A stretch of DNA of 28,270 bases from Dehalobacterium sp040766325. GTDB taxonomy: Bacteria > Bacillota > Dehalobacteriia > Dehalobacteriales > Dehalobacteriaceae. The notes under the pieces were generated by a model. That model was not told the origin of the DNA and ran no database searches. It was given only the letters and a program-made list of their open reading frames with translations. This document shows, piece after piece, positions 23,398-28,270 of the stretch. Each line of letters opens with the position of its first letter. The stretch's first letter is position 1. The translations under genes were made by a program, and so were the position numbers. The stretch is from positions 1 through 28,270 of the forward strand of contig JAXGQR010000021.1 in the NCBI GenBank assembly GCA_040766325.1. Reading direction: 5' to 3'.

Positions 23398-23453
23398 TTG
23401 AATTTAAAAAAATGATTTGGTAGAATTATTATAGAGTGCACAAAACTGTGCAC
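23398..23453 (+). promoter_or_regulatory. Promoter and GTGCAC dyad in front of the HTH/AAR-like operon
   Basis: TTGAAT (23398-23403), a 17-bp spacer and TAGAAT (23421-23426) make a plausible sigma-A promoter. Two GTGCAC palindromes (23436-23441 and 23448-23453) separated by 6 bp lie just downstream of the expected start site. This is a likely operator, possibly for the HTH protein encoded by the first gene. Confidence 0.68.
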
Positions 23454-23497
23454 ATAAATCCCAATCTTAGATCGTATATTATATAAGGGTGAGGCGT

Positions 23498-24046
23498 ATG
23501 GATTTTATCCGCATTGGTGATAAGGTTATCAGTAAAAATAAACTCTGGGTCCAAATTGAAAAGATACTGGAGTTAAGAGTTAAAGGACTGTCCCAGCTAG
23601 AGGCTGCTCGCCGCATGTCTTTAGACCGAGCCTTCATTTCCCACCTGGAGGGGTTGGGCGAAGTACACAAGGGTCATCGGATTGCTGTCATAGGTTTTCC
23701 CATCAAAAACAAAGCAGAGTTGAAGCAGATGTTGGGAGAGGAAGGTGTGGAATTCACCTTGATTCTTTCGGAAGAAGAACGTTGGGCCTTTGTCGGAGAG
23801 GAGAAAGGCATTGACTTATTTAATAAGGTCATGGATGTCATCACCGAGTTGCAGGACTATGACTATTTGATTGTGCTTGCTTCCAATAAAAGAATTAAAT
23901 TGTTTCAGGGGATTTTTAATTTTGAGGTTGTTGGGATCGAGATCGGTCGCTCGCCCATTGCAGAAGATAGGGTCGTAGATGTTAGACAGGTACAAGAAAT
24001 CATCCAAACCCTGAAAAAGAGCGGAAAGCAGGAGGCTAAGTCATGA
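23498..24046 (+). CDS. HTH-containing putative regulator
   Basis: A 182-residue cytosolic protein. Residues about 21-53 are a helix-turn-helix (LRVKGLSQLEAARRMSLD, then RAFISHLEGLGEV). The rest is an alpha/beta domain beginning HRIAVIGFPIKNKAEL that does not match a ligand-binding fold I can name. ATG 23498 is preferred to GTG 23489 because AAGGGTGAGG lies at 23485-23494. Its stop overlaps the next ATG in ATGA (24043-24046), so the second gene is translationally coupled. As the first gene after a promoter with a dyad, it probably regulates its own operon. I do not know what it senses. Confidence 0.8.
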   Translation: MDFIRIGDKVISKNKLWVQIEKILELRVKGLSQLEAARRMSLDRAFISHLEGLGEVHKGHRIAVIGFPIKNKAELKQMLGEEGVEFTLILSEEERWAFVGEEKGIDLFNKVMDVITELQDYDYLIVLASNKRIKLFQGIFNFEVVGIEIGRSPIAEDRVVDVRQVQEIIQTLKKSGKQEAKS

Positions 24047-24966
24047 AACGTGTTGTTAGTATTTCCTTAGGGTCATCGAAACGTAATCACAAGGTTCAAA
24101 TCGAGGTTTTAGGTGAAGAATTCATTGTTGAACGGGTAGGTACCGACGGTGATGTTAATAAAGCCATGGAAATGATTGCCGCTTTAGATGGCAAGGTCAA
24201 TGCCATTGGACTAGGTGGGACAGACCTTTATATATTTGCCGGAGGAAAAAGATATGCTTTTCGGGAGTCTTTAAAACTAAAAAATTGCGCTCCTCATACC
24301 TTGGTTGTGGATGGTAGTAGTTTAAAAAACACCTTGGAGCGAAGAGTAATTGAGAATTTATCTGGGGAAAAAGGCTGGGATTTTACCGGTAAAAAGGTAC
24401 TTTTAGTTTCAGCGGTGGATCGCTTTGGCATGGCCGAAGCCTTACGTGAAGCCGGAGCGGAATTGATCTTAGGAGATTTGATTTTTGGCTTGGGAATTCC
24501 CCTGCCTTTACATTCTCTCACATCTTTAAGCAGAGCGGCGCGGGTGCTTGCTCCCATGGTCGTTCAATTACCTATTCGTTTTATCTATCCTACAGGTAAT
24601 AAACAAGATGTTTCATCACCTAAGTATGCAAAGTATTATCATGAAGCGGATATCATTGCCGGGGACTTTCATTTTATCAGAAGATATATGCCGGAAAACT
24701 TGTCTGGTAAAGTAATTATCACAAATACGGTGACCATGGATGATATAGGGGAACTTCGTCACAGGAAAGCAAGCATGCTGGTCACCACCACGCCGGAATT
24801 TAATGGACGTTCCTTTGGTACTAATGTCATAGAAGGGATTTTAGTTTCTCTTGCTTCTAAAGAAGGAAGAGAACTAACCCAGGAAGATTTTGATGATTTA
24901 TTGAATCGGATTCATTTTGAACCGCGCATCATTGATCTGCAGGAGGAAAACAGGTTAAGTAGCTGA
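24043..24966 (+). CDS. Conserved protein of unknown function in the AAR-like operon
   Basis: A 307-residue protein. The N-terminal half starts with MKRVVSISLGSSKRNHKV and includes AIGLGGTDLYIFAGGKRYAF. The centre (GKKVLLVSAVDRFGMAEALR, about residues 117-136) looks like a Rossmann beta-alpha-beta segment but with SAVDRFG instead of a G-x-G-x-x-G nucleotide loop. The C-terminal half holds YPTGNKQD, DIIAGDFHFIRRYMP, and TTTPEFNGRSFGTNVIEG. I recall homologues called quinate 5-dehydrogenase, but no diagnostic shikimate/quinate dehydrogenase residues are visible, so I avoid that name. It is coupled to the HTH gene by a 4-bp overlap and lies 25 bp before the AAR-like gene; the three probably act together. 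Confidence 0.75.
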   Translation: MKRVVSISLGSSKRNHKVQIEVLGEEFIVERVGTDGDVNKAMEMIAALDGKVNAIGLGGTDLYIFAGGKRYAFRESLKLKNCAPHTLVVDGSSLKNTLERRVIENLSGEKGWDFTGKKVLLVSAVDRFGMAEALREAGAELILGDLIFGLGIPLPLHSLTSLSRAARVLAPMVVQLPIRFIYPTGNKQDVSSPKYAKYYHEADIIAGDFHFIRRYMPENLSGKVIITNTVTMDDIGELRHRKASMLVTTTPEFNGRSFGTNVIEGILVSLASKEGRELTQEDFDDLLNRIHFEPRIIDLQEENRLSS

Positions 24967-24991
24967 TAGATTTGGAAAGGAGTGTAGCACT

Positions 24992-26077
24992 TTGAACGAG
25001 TTTGCTTTTATGATCCACCCTCTGGATGTTAGCGATATTTATCGGAAATTTCCCAAGGCCAGGATCATGCCGGACAAACTATTGGAAAAGGCCATATACC
25101 TTTGTCCCCCTTTATATATTTCGAGTATCACCGGGATTAAATCACCCTATAAGGAAACGGAAGGCATCTTTGTTGCCTGCCCTTTAACCGCCCGGCAAAT
25201 GGTGGAAATGCCGGAACAGATAGTAATTAATAAAATAATCCAGACGGGAAAATATGCGGAAAAGATGGGTGTTAAGGTATTAGGTTTGGGTGCTATGACT
25301 TCGGTGGTCAGTGATGCAGGGATCACCATTGCCCAAAATCTCAATATTCCGGTGACAACCGGTAACAGCTACACGGTTTTCACCGCTTTGGAAGGGATGA
25401 AAATGGCGGCAAAATTAATAGGTATCAAGTGGCAGCAAGCGGAAATTGTCATCATCGGGGCCACAGGATCAATTGGCAGCGTATGCTCACGCATGCTTTC
25501 CAAGGAATGTAAATATCTGACCTTGGTGGCCAGGGATGAGGCAAAATTAGAACGATTGGCCGGTAGAATCTATTATGAAGAGGGTCTCGCTGTGCGTACA
25601 TCCACCCAGATCGATCAAGTGCTCGGTCAAGCAGATATTGTTATTGCAGTATCTTCCGCGGTGACAGAGATCATAAACCCGCAAAAACTCAAAACCGGTG
25701 CCTTAATTTGTGATGTAGCTCGTCCCAGAAGTGTTTCTAAAACTGTGGCCCAGGAAAGAAAGGATGTATTGGTAATTGAAGGAGGACTAATTGAACTTCC
25801 CGGGGATGTAGACTTTCATTTTAATTTTGGTTATCCCCCAAAGCTTGCTTTGGCTTGTATGGCGGAAACGATTTTGCTATCATTGGAGAACATGTTTGAA
25901 TCATATACTTTGGGCCGGGAATTAACAATTGATCAGGTGAATAGGATCGGAAAATTGGCTCAAAAACATGGTTTTAAACTTGCCGGTTTGCGCAGCTTTG
26001 AAAAATTGGTAGAAGAAGAGACCATATTTCGTGTCCGGGCGTGCCGCATGAATGATATCAATGCCCGAGCCATTTAG
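24992..26077 (+). CDS. Acyl-ACP reductase-like (AAR family) NAD(P)-dependent protein
   Basis: A 361-residue cytosolic protein related to cyanobacterial long-chain acyl-ACP reductase, which makes fatty aldehyde from acyl-ACP. Shared features, aligned from memory: FMIHPLDVSDIYRKFP at the start, GLGAMTSVVSDAG (98-110), TTGNSYTVFTALEG (122-135), the Rossmann loop IIGATGSIGSVCSRML (154-169), VIEGGLIELPGDVDF (261-275), ALACMAETILLSLE (286-299), and GRELTIDQVNRIG (308-320). Cys289 matches the catalytic Cys that carries the acyl group in the cyanobacterial enzyme (Cys294 in the Synechococcus protein). TTG 24992 follows GGAAAGGAG at 24973-24981. No aldehyde deformylating oxygenase is nearby, which fits an anaerobe. 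The substrate could be an acyl-CoA or acyl-ACP; the product role is unknown. Confidence 0.82.
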   Translation: MNEFAFMIHPLDVSDIYRKFPKARIMPDKLLEKAIYLCPPLYISSITGIKSPYKETEGIFVACPLTARQMVEMPEQIVINKIIQTGKYAEKMGVKVLGLGAMTSVVSDAGITIAQNLNIPVTTGNSYTVFTALEGMKMAAKLIGIKWQQAEIVIIGATGSIGSVCSRMLSKECKYLTLVARDEAKLERLAGRIYYEEGLAVRTSTQIDQVLGQADIVIAVSSAVTEIINPQKLKTGALICDVARPRSVSKTVAQERKDVLVIEGGLIELPGDVDFHFNFGYPPKLALACMAETILLSLENMFESYTLGRELTIDQVNRIGKLAQKHGFKLAGLRSFEKLVEEETIFRVRACRMNDINARAI

Positions 26078-26110
26078 TAAAAAGAACCAACGTTTACAGA
26101 CACCTTTTCC

Positions 26111-26139
26111 TTGACATTTTTTAGCACCGAGAATATAAT
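26111..26139 (+). promoter_or_regulatory. Consensus sigma-A promoter of greA-lysS
   Basis: Perfect TTGACA (26111-26116), a 17-bp spacer and perfect TATAAT (26134-26139). Transcription would start near 26146, leaving a leader of about 165 nt before greA. Confidence 0.95.
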
Positions 26140-26176
26140 ATCCTTTAATGATAAATGCCTTGAAATTGATTATCTT

Positions 26177-26211
26177 CAAGCACTGCCACACTTTTTCGCT
26201 GGTAGTGCTTG
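26177..26211 (+). ncRNA. Hairpin in the greA leader
   Basis: CAAGCACTGCCA (26177-26188) pairs with TGGTAGTGCTTG (26200-26211) across 12 positions with one G-U, around an 11-nt loop. It has no T tract, so it is not an ordinary terminator. It could stabilise the mRNA or be part of a regulatory leader; no known riboswitch is recognised. Confidence 0.45.
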
Positions 26212-26313
26212 TTGTAGTAGTTTGAACCTTTTTAATTTCCGCGCATAAATTATGACAGCTATTCATATTGATAATCAAAATAAAACCTAACCTTACACAA
26301 GAGGAGAGAAATT

Positions 26314-26790
26314 ATGTCTGATAAAGAAGTCATTTTAACCGTTGAAGGCTTAAAAAAATTAGAGGATGAACTGGAACAATTAATATCGGTGCGCCGCCGC
26401 GAGGTGGCCGATCGCATTAAGCAGGCGATTGAGTTCGGCGATATCAGCGAGAATTCGGAATACGAAGATGCCAAAAACGAACAAGCCTTCATTGAAGGCA
26501 CGATCATGAACTTGGAAAAGAAATTACGTAATGCCCGGGTGATCGATGCCAATGATGTGGATGTGGCTACTGTTTCCGTAGGTGTTACTGTGCAGCTTGA
26601 AGAGGTGGATTCCGGAGAAAAACTGGAATATACCATTGTTGGTTCCGTGGAAGCGGACCCGGTTAAAAATAAGATATCTAATGAATCTCCGGTAGGTAAG
26701 GCATTGCTGGGTCATGGTGTCGGTGACATTGTTGAGATCAACGTTCCTATTGGAGTGATTAAATATCGGGTTTTAAATATCAGCAAATAG
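26314..26790 (+). CDS. greA: Transcription elongation factor GreA
   Basis: Rescues backtracked RNA polymerase by stimulating cleavage of the nascent RNA 3' end. The 158-residue protein has the N-terminal antiparallel coiled coil (about 8-75; LEDELEQLISVRRREVADRI, GDISENSEYEDAKNEQAFIEG with the acidic tip DISENSEYEDA) and the C-terminal FKBP-like domain (SNESPVGKALLGHGVGDIVE). AGAGGAGAGAAATT supports ATG 26314. It is the first gene after a consensus promoter, with a long structured leader, and lysS follows 40 bp later. Confidence 0.97.
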   Translation: MSDKEVILTVEGLKKLEDELEQLISVRRREVADRIKQAIEFGDISENSEYEDAKNEQAFIEGTIMNLEKKLRNARVIDANDVDVATVSVGVTVQLEEVDSGEKLEYTIVGSVEADPVKNKISNESPVGKALLGHGVGDIVEINVPIGVIKYRVLNISK

Positions 26791-26830
26791 AACGGCTTAA
26801 TCTGTCTTTTTGTTATGGGGAGTGAATGAA

Positions 26831-28270
26831 TTGGATTTAGAATTAAACGATCAGATGCGGGTACGTCTAAAAAAAATGAATGACTTGAAGGAATTAGGAG
26901 TCGATCCTTTCGGCGCAAGATTCGAACGTACTCATACCTCCAATGAAATTATAACTAACTTTGAAAAAATGGAAAACCAACAAGTGCGGATTGCAGGCCG
27001 TATTATGGCCATTCGCGGTCACGGTAAGGTGAGTTTTGCCGAACTGAATGATAAAGACGGCAAAATTCAAATTTATATTCGCCGGGATGATGTGGAAGAA
27101 GAACATTTCCAGACTTTCCAAAAGGTTGATATCGGAGATATCATTGGAGTGGAAGGGAAGGTTTTTCGCACTAAACGGGGCGAAATTTCTGTTGCTCTTC
27201 AGAAAATAACTTTTTTAAGTAAAAGCTTGCGTCCGCTGCCGGAAAAATGGCATGGTTTAAAGGATGTGGAACTTCGTTATCGGCAACGCTATGTGGACCT
27301 AATTGTCAATCCGGAAGTTAAAAGAGTTTTTGAATTACGCAGTAAGATTATTCGTTCTATGAGGCGTTATCTGGATGAAAAGGGCTTTTTAGAAGTGGAA
27401 ACGCCTACCTTACATAATATTCCTGGTGGAGCGACAGCTCGGCCTTTTACTACTCATCATAATGCTTTAGATCTTGAGTTGTACATGAGAATTGCTTTAG
27501 AACTGCATTTAAAACGACTGATTGTCGGAGGCATGGAAAAAGTATATGAAATCGGTCGTGTGTTTAGAAATGAAGGGATTTCTATTCGGCACAATCCTGA
27601 GTTTACCCTAATGGAGTTGTATCAAGCTTACGCCGATTATCATGATATGATGGAGATCACCGAAAATATGATTGCTCATATCGCTCAGGAAGTTTTAGGC
27701 ACTACCAAAATAACTTATCAAGGGGAAGAGATTGATTTAACACCGCCCTGGCCCCGCTTATCAATGCTGGACGCAATTTTAAAGTATGCCGATATCGATT
27801 TTAATGAGATTAAGAGTGATGAAGAAGCCCGGGCAGCGGCGGAAAAAATGGGGATTCACGTAGAAAAAAATGATAACAGAGGCAAGGTCATTGACGCTGT
27901 TTTTGAAGAAAAGGTAGAAGGCCATCTGATACAGCCGACTTTTATCATTGATTTTCCTGTGGAAATATCTCCTTTGGCTAAACGGAAAAGTGATAATCCG
28001 AATTTAACCTATCGTTTTGAAGCGTTTATCTATGCCCGAGAACTTGCAAATGCTTTCTCCGAACTAAATGATCCCCTGGATCAACTGGGACGTTTTCAAG
28101 AACAGATGAAAATGAGAGATGCCGGAGATGATGAAGCGCAGATGTTGGATGAGGACTTTATTCGCGCATTAGAATATGGCATGCCGCCTACAGGAGGCCT
28201 CGGCATTGGCATTGATCGCTTAGTCATGCTTTTAACGGATTCGGCTTCAATTCGAGATGTGATTCTGTTT
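26831..28270 (+). CDS. lysS: Lysyl-tRNA synthetase, class II (3' end outside window)
   Basis: Charges tRNA-Lys. 480 codons are visible with no stop, so the end lies beyond the window; the class II enzyme is about 490-500, so only about 10-20 residues are missing. The N-terminal OB-fold anticodon domain (about 50-145; VRIAGRIMAIRGHGKVSF) is followed by class II motif 1 (PEVKRVFELRSKIIRSMRRY), motif 2 (VFRNEGISIRHNPEFTLMEL) and motif 3 (GGLGIGIDRLVMLLT near the end). Translation starts at TTG 26831 with GGGGAGTG at 26817-26824; an ATG at 26826 is out of frame and stops after four codons. It sits downstream of greA in one transcript, as in many Clostridia. Confidence 0.97.
   Translation, partial: MDLELNDQMRVRLKKMNDLKELGVDPFGARFERTHTSNEIITNFEKMENQQVRIAGRIMAIRGHGKVSFAELNDKDGKIQIYIRRDDVEEEHFQTFQKVDIGDIIGVEGKVFRTKRGEISVALQKITFLSKSLRPLPEKWHGLKDVELRYRQRYVDLIVNPEVKRVFELRSKIIRSMRRYLDEKGFLEVETPTLHNIPGGATARPFTTHHNALDLELYMRIALELHLKRLIVGGMEKVYEIGRVFRNEGISIRHNPEFTLMELYQAYADYHDMMEITENMIAHIAQEVLGTTKITYQGEEIDLTPPWPRLSMLDAILKYADIDFNEIKSDEEARAAAEKMGIHVEKNDNRGKVIDAVFEEKVEGHLIQPTFIIDFPVEISPLAKRKSDNPNLTYRFEAFIYARELANAFSELNDPLDQLGRFQEQMKMRDAGDDEAQMLDEDFIRALEYGMPPTGGLGIGIDRLVMLLTDSASIRDVILF

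Noticed and set aside
24043..24966. Quinate 5-dehydrogenase assignment
   Set aside because: I see no shikimate/quinate-binding residues and no normal dinucleotide loop. The name appears to be inherited annotation.
1..28270. CRISPR arrays, tRNA or rRNA genes, insertion sequences, prophage genes
   Set aside because: No regularly spaced repeats, cloverleaf-forming sequence, rRNA-like segment, transposase, integrase or phage structural gene was recognised anywhere in the window.

Overview
The window looks like chromosomal DNA of an anaerobic, low-to-moderate-GC Firmicute of the class Clostridia, probably near the Peptococcaceae (Desulfitobacterium/Dehalobacter-like). That placement is an inference. 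It rests on strong AGGAGG-type ribosome binding sites, TTG and GTG starts, SLH-anchored surface proteins, a rubrerythrin-like diiron protein, and gene order. The ends of the window and its middle carry genes of the classic Firmicute block known from Bacillus as ftsH ... coaX ... folP(sul)-folB-folK ... dusB ... lysS. Here that block is spread out and interrupted by accessory DNA. Every protein-coding gene I can support is on the + strand.

Region 1 (1-2116): 5'-truncated ftsH followed 4 bp later by ndk, then a strong terminator. Region 2 (2120-12980) is an accessory island. It holds a LuxR-type regulator with a degenerate receiver domain and a receiver-only paralogue in which the phospho-acceptor Asp is Glu. 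Next come a secreted copper-amine-oxidase-N/rhodanese protein and a long Cys-rich secreted protein broken by about seven frameshifts. Then follow a secreted Big_5/Big_2 protein ending in a dockerin, a protein with three cohesins and three SLH domains, and a Big_2/SLH protein. The dockerin and cohesin genes are adjacent and could form a small cell-surface complex.

Region 3 (12986-15348) is a folate operon (HD-domain protein, folP, folB, folK) with a near-consensus promoter and its own terminator. Region 4 (15376-18713) holds an MFS transporter, a 46-residue membrane protein, a Tat-exported D-aminoacylase-like amidohydrolase with an apparent internal deletion, and a ferritin-like protein. Region 5 (18730-21487) is birA, bioY and azlCD. 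Near-identical BirA operators precede both birA and bioY, so one repressor probably controls its own gene and biotin uptake.

Region 6 (21522-28270) is coaX-dusB, a terminator, then a three-gene operon: a HTH regulator, an uncharacterised protein, and a homologue of cyanobacterial acyl-ACP reductase that keeps the expected catalytic Cys. A consensus sigma-A promoter, a structured leader, greA and 3'-truncated lysS complete the window. The strongest candidates for undescribed biology are the acyl-ACP-reductase-like operon, the cohesin/dockerin surface cluster with its frameshifted neighbour, and the paired pseudo-receivers with shared upstream DNA boxes.
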